Virus record (IMG/VR): IMGVR_UViG_3300002242_000612
Coordinates: 1 to 26,451 of that record
DNA length: 26,451 nucleotides
Reading direction: 5' to 3' (one strand)
Origin: a virus
A model generated the notes under the pieces. The model searched no databases and was not told where the DNA came from. It saw only the letters and a list, made by a program, of their open reading frames with translations. Each line of letters opens with the position of its first letter. Positions within the stretch are counted from its first letter, which is position 1. This document shows positions 12,601 through 19,509 of the stretch, piece after piece. Both the position numbers and the translations under genes were made by a program.

Positions 12601-13074
12601 ATGAAAATTGAAATAAAACTCAATAAAGAAGATGCGTCTCTTATCAGAGACGCTTTTGTAGTATCCCAAGAAGACGAGTATTACGCTCGTCTTGAAGTCC
12701 AGGCAGACAAATTAATTTGGGTCACCTCTGGTGGCTCAGAATACTTTTTAAACGAAAAAGAAGGGACTCTAACATACCTAGGCTCTCGCCTTGGGTTCCA
12801 ACACGGCGCCCGGTGGGGCGGCGTCACACCCCGTTGGAACAAAGAAGGCACAAAGAAATTGCCCTTGCCAAATCTTACAATCTATTTCAACACGCCGCTC
12901 GAAGGGGTGATTAACGCAGAGCTACTATCCTGCGAATCCTCAACCCCTGAATGGGTTATAGGACGTAATAACCCATTCCACGATGTTCTCGATCTGATAA
13001 ATCAGATCGAGGAGAGGGAAAGTGAAGAAAAGGAAGAAGAGTTAGGTGAAATGATCGAAAGATCGTTCGCCTAA
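12601..13074 (+). CDS. Hypothetical acidic protein (157 aa), hairpin-rich gene
   Basis: A good TTTTGGAG binding site precedes the ATG. The protein starts with beta-like strands (MKIEIKLNKEDASLIRDAFV), has a Gly/Arg/Trp-rich middle (GFQHGARWGGVTPRW), then PLPNLTIYFNTPLEGVINAE, and ends in a strongly acidic helix (NQIEERESEEKEEELGEMIE). No family is recognised. The DNA is unusual: inside the frame lie perfect inverted repeats with 8-, 8-, 11- and 11-bp arms (at 12671-12693, 12795-12840, 12949-12978, 12988-13011). A GC-rich 7-bp stem followed by TTTT at codons 12-19 (12634-12657) resembles an intrinsic terminator. It is the first gene of the group that shares ARGGAU hairpins. Confidence 0.7.
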   Translation: MKIEIKLNKEDASLIRDAFVVSQEDEYYARLEVQADKLIWVTSGGSEYFLNEKEGTLTYLGSRLGFQHGARWGGVTPRWNKEGTKKLPLPNLTIYFNTPLEGVINAELLSCESSTPEWVIGRNNPFHDVLDLINQIEERESEEKEEELGEMIERSFA

Positions 13075-13083
13075 CCCCCCAAT

Positions 13084-13099
13084 GCGCCAAGGATGGCGC
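13084..13099 (+). promoter_or_regulatory. ARGGAU hairpin 1 (CsrA/RsmA-type site)
   Basis: GCGCC and GGCGC pair around the hexaloop AAGGAU. CsrA/RsmA proteins bind best to A-R-G-G-A-U hexaloops closed by C-G, which this matches fully. The GGA lies 28 bases upstream of the GGA in the binding site of the gene at 13134, a distance one CsrA dimer can bridge. Confidence 0.55.
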
Positions 13100-13133
13100 T
13101 TAAAACATAAAATCACCTTTTGGAGAAATAGGC

Positions 13134-13427
13134 ATGAACATAAAAACATTCGATTATGAACCCATGGATGGGTTCGCCTGGATGACTTTCGAAGGGAATC
13201 ACGGGAAAAATTACACAGTGCAGTGTTGTTTGGCTGACGGGCCATACAACCCTGGCACTGGAAATTGCCTACCTTGCGAGGAAAAAATAATAATGTCCAA
13301 TTGTGGCGCTGCAGAAGGAATCTGCGGCGAAACAAACAGGGAGGCATTCAAAGACTTCGGTGAAAACCGATGTTTAACAATGCTATTCGACAAGGCCAGA
13401 GAGCAAGGCATGGAGGTTGTTGAATAA
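13134..13427 (+). CDS. Hypothetical protein, Cys-containing (97 aa)
   Basis: The start follows a CTTTTGGAGAAA binding site. The protein is acidic with six cysteines (YTVQCCLADG, TGNCLPCEEK, MSNCGAAEGICGE then NRCLTML), so metal binding is possible although the spacing is not a standard finger. No family is recognised. Its last codons (GGAGGTTGTTGAATA) resemble those of the next gene (GATGTTGTTGAATA), both ending Val-Val-Glu, and the intergenic DNA after each contains the same hairpin type. This suggests the region grew by duplication of gene-plus-spacer units. A 6-bp stem with hexaloop AUGGAU (13158-13175) lies in codons 9-14, and another GGA-loop hairpin lies at 13307-13329. Confidence 0.68.
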   Translation: MNIKTFDYEPMDGFAWMTFEGNHGKNYTVQCCLADGPYNPGTGNCLPCEEKIIMSNCGAAEGICGETNREAFKDFGENRCLTMLFDKAREQGMEVVE

Positions 13428-13451
13428 AACCCAACCCCCCATACCAACAAC

Positions 13452-13467
13452 GCGCCAGGGATGGCGC
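13452..13467 (+). promoter_or_regulatory. ARGGAU hairpin 2 (CsrA/RsmA-type site)
   Basis: GCGCC and GGCGC enclose the hexaloop AGGGAU, the other allowed form of A-R-G-G-A-U. It lies 33 bases before the GGA of the CTTTGGAGA binding site of the gene at 13507. A short TTAAAAC repeat separates the two. Confidence 0.55.
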
Positions 13468-13506
13468 TTAAAACTTAAAACTTAAAAAACCTTTGGAGAC
13501 GACATC

Positions 13507-14274
13507 ATGGCTAAAAATCAACAAGACCTAATGCACGTATGGGCGCACTCATACGTGAAAGACAACAAAACTCACGGGAAGGACCCATTGACCCACCTAA
13601 ATGGAGTTGTCTATTCCTATGGGACTCCGATTGCCAACCGGGTGGATCCCCTTGTCGCACTGATTACCAGTAGAAACTTCGGTGCCACTGCTACCGAAAC
13701 CATCCACCTACCAAAAGTTAAAAGAGCTGTCCGAGCATGGATCACGGTTAAGAATATAGAGCCAGTTAGCCAATCGGATCACATGGCTAATGCGGCAGAG
13801 ATTTTCGGTAGAGCGATATTGCTATTTAAAAAACTGCAGAGAGCAATAGCAAAGGCTAATATCTATTCAGCCCGCGTTTTATTCAGGGAGACGAAAGAAC
13901 AATATCAGGCTTATATAAGATTGTATAACCTGCAGAACATGCCCTCTATAGACTTCACTGCTGAGTCAATAGATGAAATTATGGAGGAGCAATACGACTT
14001 GTGGCGCAACCACAAACGATGCACTGTTTTGTATTCTTCAAATGTTCCTACTCTACTACGCATATCCAAGGACGGGCGTAAGATCGAGACTTCAAAGGGT
14101 ATGATATATAAACTCGAAGAAGTGCCAAGGATAATAGAAGCGCTTGATAACCGCGCTTCGTTGATCAAAGGATATGACATCGAGTATACGAAGAATGGCT
14201 TTAGCTCAGGGTGTCATTCTATTTCATGGAAAGAATTAGATAGAATTAGGCAAGAGCTGGATGTTGTTGAATAG
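13507..14274 (+). CDS. Hypothetical protein (255 aa)
   Basis: The start has a clear CTTTGGAGA site. The N-terminus (QDLMHVWAHSYVKDN then PLTHLNGVVYSYGTPIANRV) is a conserved-looking segment found in small phage proteins that carry a Trp-Ala-His motif. The centre is helical and basic (AILLFKKLQRAIAKANIYSA), and the C-terminal part (LLRISKDGRKIETSKGMIYK) contains beta strands. No enzyme motif is evident and no family can be named with confidence. The gene begins with an 8-bp perfect inverted repeat inside codons 10-17 and contains several more, one with GGA in its loop (13766-13790). It ends Val-Val-Glu like the gene at 13134. Confidence 0.7.
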   Translation: MAKNQQDLMHVWAHSYVKDNKTHGKDPLTHLNGVVYSYGTPIANRVDPLVALITSRNFGATATETIHLPKVKRAVRAWITVKNIEPVSQSDHMANAAEIFGRAILLFKKLQRAIAKANIYSARVLFRETKEQYQAYIRLYNLQNMPSIDFTAESIDEIMEEQYDLWRNHKRCTVLYSSNVPTLLRISKDGRKIETSKGMIYKLEEVPRIIEALDNRASLIKGYDIEYTKNGFSSGCHSISWKELDRIRQELDVVE

Positions 14275-14287
14275 TCCAACAACCCAA

Positions 14288-14305
14288 AGTGCCAAGGATG
14301 GCGCT
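14288..14305 (+). promoter_or_regulatory. ARGGAU hairpin 3 (CsrA/RsmA-type site)
   Basis: AGTGCC and GGCGCT (one G-T wobble) enclose the hexaloop AAGGAU. About 100 bases separate it from the binding site of the next gene, and most of that distance is a 9-bp tandem repeat. Confidence 0.5.
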
Positions 14306-14320
14306 TTAACCCTAACACCC

Positions 14321-14383
14321 AACATCAACAACATCAACAACATCAACAACATCAACAACATCAACAACATCAACAACACCAAC
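14321..14383. repeat. 9-bp tandem repeat, six exact copies and one variant
   Basis: AACATCAAC is repeated six times exactly (14321-14374) and once with a C (14375-14383). It sits between hairpin 3 and the ribosome binding site of the gene at 14409 and contains no start codon. Copy number is likely to vary by slippage, which would change the hairpin-to-start distance. Confidence 0.93.
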
Positions 14384-14408
14384 AACGCGCATTTTGGGGG
14401 AACACACA

Positions 14409-14705
14409 ATGAGTGAAGTTAAAGAAAAACACGTTATGAGTACCGTCTCACAATATGACCGGGATACGCAAGAGTTCCGGGAATGGCGTGATCAGCGAAT
14501 CAAGGAAGAAAACAGCATCATTATTGAAACGCTGAATGCATACGGCATTCACTGGATGATCTTTGGCGGGCGGTTGTACGCATGGGATAATTGGGCCCTA
14601 CCTGGCGGATCATACACCGGCTGGGTGTTGATAGATGGCTGGAACACAGATCGACTCAGAACTTGGTTAACAAATCGGCAGGTAAGCCCCATAGATCAAC
14701 CCTAA
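14409..14705 (+). CDS. Hypothetical protein (98 aa)
   Basis: The ATG at 14409 is chosen over the in-frame TTG at 14394 because the GGGGGA binding site lies between them. The N-terminal 40 residues are charged and helical (YDRDTQEFREWRDQRIKEEN). The second half is rich in Trp and Gly (GIHWMIFGGRLYAWDNWALP, TGWVLIDGWNTDRLRTWL), as in a small compact beta domain. No family is recognised. It belongs to the string of small plus-strand genes with similar leaders and is followed by a short TAAAACT repeat. Confidence 0.65.
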   Translation: MSEVKEKHVMSTVSQYDRDTQEFREWRDQRIKEENSIIIETLNAYGIHWMIFGGRLYAWDNWALPGGSYTGWVLIDGWNTDRLRTWLTNRQVSPIDQP

Positions 14706-14757
14706 AACTTAAAACTTAAAAATTAACAACTTTAAAATAACACTTGGAGATAACAAC

Positions 14758-14994
14758 ATGAACAATCAATCTTTAGTATTAATATTTATCAGTTTAATGC
14801 TTTTCGCAGTCGGCGTGACGCTTTCGGGGCCTGATTACATCTTTGCATTAATCGGGTTTACTTTCATAGCGGCGCTGATGGTTATCGTCTGTCTTATTTT
14901 AAGAGAGCAAAGTACGCCGTTCTTATTAATTCTCGGGTCAATGCTACTGGTCAGTATTATCTGGGTGAATAATGCCAGCGCGATACTCAACTGA
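14758..14994 (+). CDS. Small inner-membrane protein (78 aa)
   Basis: Three hydrophobic segments fill most of the sequence: residues 5-23 (SLVLIFISLMLFAVGVTL), 28-46 (IFALIGFTFIAALMVIVC) and 54-70 (FLLILGSMLLVSIIWV), with one charged loop (LREQS). It is preceded by CACTTGGAGA, the same leader type as its neighbours. Small multi-pass phage proteins of this kind include holins, superinfection-exclusion proteins and membrane-stress factors. As it lies among early genes rather than next to a lysin, exclusion or host modification is more likely than lysis, but this is inference. Confidence 0.68.
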   Translation: MNNQSLVLIFISLMLFAVGVTLSGPDYIFALIGFTFIAALMVIVCLILREQSTPFLLILGSMLLVSIIWVNNASAILN

Positions 14995-15035
14995 TCAAGC
15001 AATAAAGCAATCAATCAACTAAGCAATCAAAACAC

Positions 15036-15118
15036 ACCGCAGCGGGAAAACCTCCTAATAACTCCCGCGGCCCTGGCCCGCTGCGGTAATTCATAGTGCC
15101 AGGGCTGCGGACTTTTTT
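15036..15118 (+). promoter_or_regulatory. Structured leader with competing helices and T run
   Basis: In the 154-base gap 14995-15148 several long helices overlap. ACCGCAGCGGG (15036-15046) pairs perfectly with CCCGCTGCGGT (15077-15087). GCGGGA (15042-15047) can instead pair with TCCCGC (15063-15068). GCCCTGGC (15070-15077) pairs with GCCAGGGC (15098-15105). CCGCAG (15037-15042) can pair with CTGCGG (15105-15110), which is followed by AC and six T. The 11-bp helix and the last two helices share bases, so a terminator-like and an alternative fold exclude each other. The loop also carries ACCTCCT, able to pair with the GAGGT binding site of the next gene. It may be a conditional terminator. Confidence 0.5.
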
Positions 15119-15148
15119 ATTAGCTGAGACTAGACTGAGGTAGATAAA

Positions 15149-15481
15149 ATGTTGAATGACGAACCCAAGCCCCCGGTGAATACACCTACATCTAAAACAG
15201 TAGTACGACTAACTACCAGTGCGTGGTTCAGTAATAATGAACTGAACATTAAAAAAAGACTGATTTACTTAAGTAAAAAAAGCACTTTACCCAATTTACT
15301 CGAAGAAGAGTGCAACAGCATAGGCGCAGATGACTGCACAAGTAAGATCACAAACTTATACACCGTGCCAGACGGCGTTTACAAAATTATGCCAATCAAT
15401 ATCAGTATAGATTATGAACTTGAAATTATTGATAGTTATGAATTTACACTGATCCCTCTAAACCAGGTCAAAACAGACTAA
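15149..15481 (+). CDS. Hypothetical protein (110 aa)
   Basis: The start has a TGAGGT binding site seven bases upstream. The protein is polar: a Pro/Thr-rich N-terminus (EPKPPVNTPTSKT), a basic helix (ELNIKKRLIYLSKKS), two cysteines in an acidic turn (EEECNSIGADDC), and a beta-rich C-terminus (GVYKIMPINISIDYELEIID). No family is recognised. It lies 21 bases before the ribbon-helix-helix gene and is probably co-transcribed with it behind the structured leader at 15036-15118, a layout seen in some antitoxin-regulated pairs; there is no further evidence for a toxin. Confidence 0.62.
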   Translation: MLNDEPKPPVNTPTSKTVVRLTTSAWFSNNELNIKKRLIYLSKKSTLPNLLEEECNSIGADDCTSKITNLYTVPDGVYKIMPINISIDYELEIIDSYEFTLIPLNQVKTD

Positions 15482-15502
15482 ACCAAAACCAGGATAAATA
15501 TT

Positions 15503-15712
15503 ATGCAAACCTCTGTAAAAAAAAATATACCGACTAAGTTTAATGTTCAACTCACTCAGAGTGATTCGATTGAAATCCGCCGCAGGGCTGACGCGTTGGG
15601 CTGGTCAACGAGCGCATTAATACGAAGATTGATTGAGTCTTTCGTTGCCGGTGAGTACAAACTCTCCCGGTCGAACGATGACAAAAAGATAATCGAGAAA
15701 ATATTTGAATGA
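15503..15712 (+). CDS. Ribbon-helix-helix DNA-binding protein (69 aa)
   Basis: The strand KFNVQLTQSDS is followed by helix A (SIEIRRRADALGW) and helix B (STSALIRRLIESFVAG). This is the Arc/MetJ fold, in which two chains form a beta-ribbon that reads the DNA major groove. The conserved Gly-Trp-Ser turn and the Leu-Ile-Arg-Arg helix start are visible. The last 18 residues are charged. It has an AGGATAAA binding site. It may repress its own transcription unit or phage early promoters, or be the antitoxin half of a pair with the gene at 15149. A hairpin terminator lies 32 bases after its stop. Confidence 0.75.
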   Translation: MQTSVKKNIPTKFNVQLTQSDSIEIRRRADALGWSTSALIRRLIESFVAGEYKLSRSNDDKKIIEKIFE

Positions 15713-15743
15713 TTAAATGATTAAAGGAAAAAGGGTGCTATTG

Positions 15744-15773
15744 GTGACATCAGAAAAATGATGTCACTATTTT
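15744..15773 (+). terminator. Intrinsic terminator after RHH gene
   Basis: A perfect 9-bp stem (GTGACATCA / TGATGTCAC) with a 6-base loop GAAAAA is followed by TATTTTG. It closes the accessory operon. The rest of the 262-base gap 15713-15974 holds only the rha promoter. Confidence 0.7.
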
Positions 15774-15904
15774 GTCCAGAATCTTTATCTAAGTGTGGTG
15801 TATTTAAGAGTGACAGGCTTACATTCTTAATACTATAAAGATAGCCACATTTATTCGCTAAACTGTGTAAATATGAAAACAGAAGACAAATAAATTCGAA
15901 CTAA

Positions 15905-15933
15905 TTGACAATAATTTTATTAACGGTTAAAAT
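15905..15933 (+). promoter_or_regulatory. Promoter of the Rha-family gene
   Basis: A consensus TTGACA (15905-15910) is followed 17 bases later by TAAAAT (15928-15933). Transcription would start near 15940, giving a 35-base leader with an AAGGAG binding site. Confidence 0.78.
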
Positions 15934-15974
15934 ATAAACGTCTTAAATATAAAACCATATGTAAGGAGTCTATT

Positions 15975-16670
15975 ATGGAATTGGTAGAAGTAAATAAAAA
16001 CGAAGTTTATTGCGATAGTCATATTGTTGCTAGAAAATTTGGGATTAAAAACGCCAATGTAGCAATAATAATAAAAAATGTTTTAAAGGATATTGGAGAT
16101 TTAAAAGTCTGTGGTGCAGACCCTAAATGTTACGCAGAAGAAAGAGAATACAGGGGTAATAAATACACAGCTTATATTATGAATAGAGATTTCTTCTCTT
16201 TTCTGGTGATGCGGTTCAAAGGTAAAAAAGCTGTTATTTGGCAGCTTAGATTCATAGCTGCGTTTAACACGATGGAACAACACATTCTGTCAGCCGACAA
16301 AAACGCGACTGATCCAAAGTGGCTTAATAAACGTGAATTAGGAAAAGCCGCCAGGTTGCAAGAAACTGACGTTATCAAAGAGTTTGTCGAATATGCCAAA
16401 AAACAAGGTAGTACATCAACTGAGTTTTATTATAGTCGCATCACAAACGCGACCTATAAAGCACTCGGATTAATGACCCAAAGAAAGCCTAAGCTAAGAG
16501 ACACAATGGACTTTTACGAACTATCAGAGCTGTTGTTGGCTGAAAGATTTGCAAAAAACAGCTTAAAAAAATACATGGACTTGGGAAGAAATTACAAAGA
16601 TATTTACGATAGTGTTCGTGATGATCTTTTAGATTTTGGAACAAGCCTAAAATTAACGCATGAATTATGA
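15975..16670 (+). CDS. Rha-family phage regulatory protein (231 aa)
   Basis: Rha-type proteins are early phage regulators; the family name comes from a P22-like phage gene that hinders growth in hosts lacking IHF. The N-terminal 100 residues match: V-x-C/T-x-S-x-x-VA-x-x-F (EVYCDSHIVARKFG), helices and the strand YRGNKYTAYIMNRDFFSFLV, then MRFKGKKAVIWQLRFIAAFN, which ends with the family's typical W-x-x-x-FI-x-AFN-x-ME. The C-terminal 110 residues (from about 120) are a separate helical and basic domain that I do not recognise; other Rha proteins carry ANT or KilA-C domains there. It has its own strong promoter and a stop overlapping the next gene (ATGA). It probably binds DNA and governs the switch to replication genes. 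Confidence 0.82.
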   Translation: MELVEVNKNEVYCDSHIVARKFGIKNANVAIIIKNVLKDIGDLKVCGADPKCYAEEREYRGNKYTAYIMNRDFFSFLVMRFKGKKAVIWQLRFIAAFNTMEQHILSADKNATDPKWLNKRELGKAARLQETDVIKEFVEYAKKQGSTSTEFYYSRITNATYKALGLMTQRKPKLRDTMDFYELSELLLAERFAKNSLKKYMDLGRNYKDIYDSVRDDLLDFGTSLKLTHEL

Positions 16671-16807
16671 AAACTGAAAAAGAAGAAAGATTGCAAGAAA
16701 TTATTGAAGCTTGGGTAGGGATAGCATTTTTATCTGGAACCATTGCCTTATTGCTCAATGTCGAGACCGTTTCAAAGTATTTAGCTGATATTATTAATAG
16801 CTTCTAA
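16667..16807 (+). CDS. Small membrane protein coupled to rha (46 aa)
   Basis: The ATG overlaps the Rha stop as ATGA. The peptide starts with a charged helix (MKTEKEERLQEIIEAW), crosses the membrane once (VGIAFLSGTIALLLNV) and ends with an amphipathic segment (ETVSKYLADIINSF). No independent binding site is seen, so it is probably made by reinitiation after Rha. It may be an exclusion factor or anchor for replication, but no relative is recognised. Confidence 0.55.
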   Translation: MKTEKEERLQEIIEAWVGIAFLSGTIALLLNVETVSKYLADIINSF

Positions 16808-16854
16808 AGTCAATAGACAGTAAAAACGACGCGAGCCGATGTAAATTCTGCTAT

Positions 16855-16904
16855 TATAATTTCCCCGTTACAAAAAAATACCCGGCAAAATTAATTTTGC
16901 CGGG
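16855..16904 (+). promoter_or_regulatory. -10 element and 24-bp perfect palindrome before the primase gene
   Basis: TATAAT at 16855-16860 lacks a clear -35. At 16881-16904 twelve bases (CCCGGCAAAATT) are followed at once by their exact complement, a 24-bp palindrome with no spacer. Rightward it is not followed by T, but leftward it exits into TATTTTTTT. It may be an operator, a stable leader hairpin, or a terminator for antisense transcripts. The primase start further on has two possible binding sites (CTTTGGAGA and AAAGGAAG); the second is at the right distance. Confidence 0.5.
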
Positions 16905-16959
16905 TGCAATATAAATCCTTTGGAGAAGGATAAACTAACAACATAAAAGGAAGAAGTTT

Positions 16960-19509
16960 ATGTCCTTACATAATACCACAATAGAAAATGTATGTCCTAA
17001 TAAATCAACCCATTTACAAACACAAACACAAACACAATCAATACAAATAACAAACCCAGTATTTTTAAGAACCATTTTTGGTAAAGATTGGCAATCTGCT
17101 CACGTCGCGTCATTCATGGATGATCCTATGGCCATTCCTAATAGTCGTAGAGGATTATGCTGGGCGGGCCATGCTTACAGATCAAAGAAATTAATACCCG
17201 AGTCAAATCAATACTTCACTATTTCGCAATTCAAACCGGTAAACGGTAGATCGGTACGGCGTAAAGCAGAATTCCTGAAAACGTATGTCATAGTCGCTGA
17301 TGATGTTGGAACAAAACTACCACAGTCTCAGGTTGATAAACTCCCACCCCCGTCCTACAAATTAGAAACGTCACCAAAGAATTATCAGACTGCCTGGATT
17401 CTGCCCCACGATAATAACTATACGCGGCAACAGATTGAAAACTTACTCGATGGACTAATCAAAAAAGGTCTTTCTCCAGATTCAAAAGACCCTGGTATGG
17501 CCGGTGTTACACGTTACGTTCGCTTGCCTGAGGGCTTCAATCGTAAAGCAAAATACGTTAACGGCGTGGGTGGTTTTGACTGCTGCATTACCGAATGGAA
17601 TCCAAACCAAACTACAACGATTGAAGCACTGGCAAAAACCTTTGACATTGATCTTGATGCGAAACGTCGTACTGATGAGGCGAATAGCTCGGAGGTAGAT
17701 AATCATCCAGCTCTGAACGTTTTGGATGTACTGAACGATCAGAGAGGCGGGAAATTTGATATTGTATGCCCGTGGGTGGATAAACACACAGGCGGTGATA
17801 CTTCAGGAACCGCAATCTGGACTAGGGAAGATGGAAGTACCGGGTTTAAGTGCCACCACGGATCATGTATAGACAAAGGCGCTAAGGAATTGAGTGCTTG
17901 GCTCAATGATCAACCCGGCTATAAAAAAGCTTTAACGACATTTCACACAGAGCAGTTTAAAGAAATCGAAAGCACGACTACAGCCGCAGATGCCTATACA
18001 GAACAGAAGCAATGCTTTATTGAATCGCTTGAAATAATCATAACCCGAATGGAGCGTACCGGGAAAGGATTATCACATTCTCTCAACAAAAAAATTCTAT
18101 GGGAAATATGGCAAGCCACCGGGCGTAGTGCTGTGAATGAAAGATTTTATATGACCGCACCGAATGGTAAGCAGATTCAAATATCCAAAGCTCAAATCCT
18201 TGGCTCGGCGGCATTGGTATTTGGAGAGTTCATCAATAAAAAATTACTCTATGATTTTTTCAGCAAAAATGCGAATGAGGGTGATTCTCAAAAATTTGTT
18301 AAAAAACTGCTCGGCGCCATAACAGAAGATTTTTTGATTGGGATTTCAACCTGGCGACAGTACAACGCAGTCGATTTAACCCGTGATATTTTTCTAAAAA
18401 AGTCTTTTGTTGCTATTGAAGATATTACGATGTCAATCAATGTCCCTGAAAAATATACATTCAATAAAAAACGTTTCGCTGAGGACATTACCACCGAAGA
18501 CAAGAGAGCTATTGTTAGTGAATATAAAAATCATTTTAAAGAGCTTGATGATATTCTAAAATTTCTTTGGTTCTCCCGCGTAGCAATTAATCGAAGGAAT
18601 TCATATTTATGGATGCACTTAAAATCTGATTGGGGCAAGAACTTTTTCTTTGAGGGAGTACTCGGTGATGACTGTCTTAATCTCATTACAATGCTGAATG
18701 TGGAAGAGCTTGAGAAAATTTGCTCAGGCAACCCCTGCGGACTCAATGTCAATCACGCCGCGCGTTCACTGGCGATATTATTCGATGAAGTTAAGGTTAT
18801 CAAGCGTGAAGTTAAAACGCTCGACCGGAAGATAAATATCAATGTGAAGAACAGTAGTAATGTTTTAATTCCCACCTATGCGAAAGTGTTTGTATCCGCC
18901 GAAACAATTGATTCTTTCGTCGGTGACACGGGCGTTGAACGGCAATTCTTAAATCGGTTTAGCTGTATTTATAACAAAGAAGGTAGATTATCTGATTTAA
19001 CGCTGTTTAAACAACACGGCTGCGATACTTATCGCGATGTTATCGCGGACTATTGTGCCGATGAGTTTACAAAACTTATGAGCGAAACACTCAAAAACCC
19101 AAAGCGTGATGCTGTAAAATTAGCACACGACTATTTAGATTTCTTTCATAGCAAATATTCCCTGGAAGATTACGCCGGAAGCCTTGACGGAACTATTGAA
19201 GATCTGACCGAATCAATACGCTCCCGGCTCATAAAAAGAGCAGTCGAAGATTTTGACGACGCTGACATTTTCGAAGCGTCACATGCAAAATTAGGGCCCG
19301 TTATTGTAATTAAGAAACCAATCCAGAAAATTAAAAGCATTATCGCTAATGAGTATCAGGGCAATAAATCTGAATGCCAGAAAGTCATGCACAAAGCCGC
19401 ATCAATCGCTGAGACTTTGAGCAAACGCAATATCAGAGTACCTTTACGAATAAAATTGAAGAATGGCAGTTCTGTTATGGTTAAGGCTCTTATACTCAAG
19501 CGCGATTAA
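16960..19509 (+). CDS. Primase / SF3 helicase fusion replication protein (849 aa)
   Basis: It would start replication by making primers and unwinding DNA. The N-terminal part carries VIVADDVGTK (residues 110-119, Asp114/Asp115), the signature of RepB-like archaeo-eukaryotic primases in phages, followed by KLETSPKNYQTAWIL. A likely zinc site follows: C270-P-W-x3-H276 and C298-x4-C303 with H299/H300 (FKCHHGSC). The C-terminal half is an SF3-type ATPase (DUF5906/D5-like): LKSDWGKNFFFEGVL with Lys560 as a variant Walker A, and LAILFDEVK with Asp609/Glu610 as Walker B. A sensor-like Asn and the Arg pair in FVGDTGVERQFLNRF follow. Residues 20-26 are a Thr-Gln repeat. The length is typical of such fusions. 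It has its own leader and meets the convergent HTH gene, their stops overlapping by three bases. Confidence 0.85.
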   Translation: MSLHNTTIENVCPNKSTHLQTQTQTQSIQITNPVFLRTIFGKDWQSAHVASFMDDPMAIPNSRRGLCWAGHAYRSKKLIPESNQYFTISQFKPVNGRSVRRKAEFLKTYVIVADDVGTKLPQSQVDKLPPPSYKLETSPKNYQTAWILPHDNNYTRQQIENLLDGLIKKGLSPDSKDPGMAGVTRYVRLPEGFNRKAKYVNGVGGFDCCITEWNPNQTTTIEALAKTFDIDLDAKRRTDEANSSEVDNHPALNVLDVLNDQRGGKFDIVCPWVDKHTGGDTSGTAIWTREDGSTGFKCHHGSCIDKGAKELSAWLNDQPGYKKALTTFHTEQFKEIESTTTAADAYTEQKQCFIESLEIIITRMERTGKGLSHSLNKKILWEIWQATGRSAVNERFYMTAPNGKQIQISKAQILGSAALVFGEFINKKLLYDFFSKNANEGDSQKFVKKLLGAITEDFLIGISTWRQYNAVDLTRDIFLKKSFVAIEDITMSINVPEKYTFNKKRFAEDITTEDKRAIVSEYKNHFKELDDILKFLWFSRVAINRRNSYLWMHLKSDWGKNFFFEGVLGDDCLNLITMLNVEELEKICSGNPCGLNVNHAARSLAILFDEVKVIKREVKTLDRKININVKNSSNVLIPTYAKVFVSAETIDSFVGDTGVERQFLNRFSCIYNKEGRLSDLTLFKQHGCDTYRDVIADYCADEFTKLMSETLKNPKRDAVKLAHDYLDFFHSKYSLEDYAGSLDGTIEDLTESIRSRLIKRAVEDFDDADIFEASHAKLGPVIVIKKPIQKIKSIIANEYQGNKSECQKVMHKAASIAETLSKRNIRVPLRIKLKNGSSVMVKALILKRD

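Noticed and set aside
15149-15712. Toxin-antitoxin pair
   Set aside because: The RHH protein would fit an antitoxin, but the 110-residue neighbour has no toxin-like motif and is longer than typical partners in this order; left as hypothetical.
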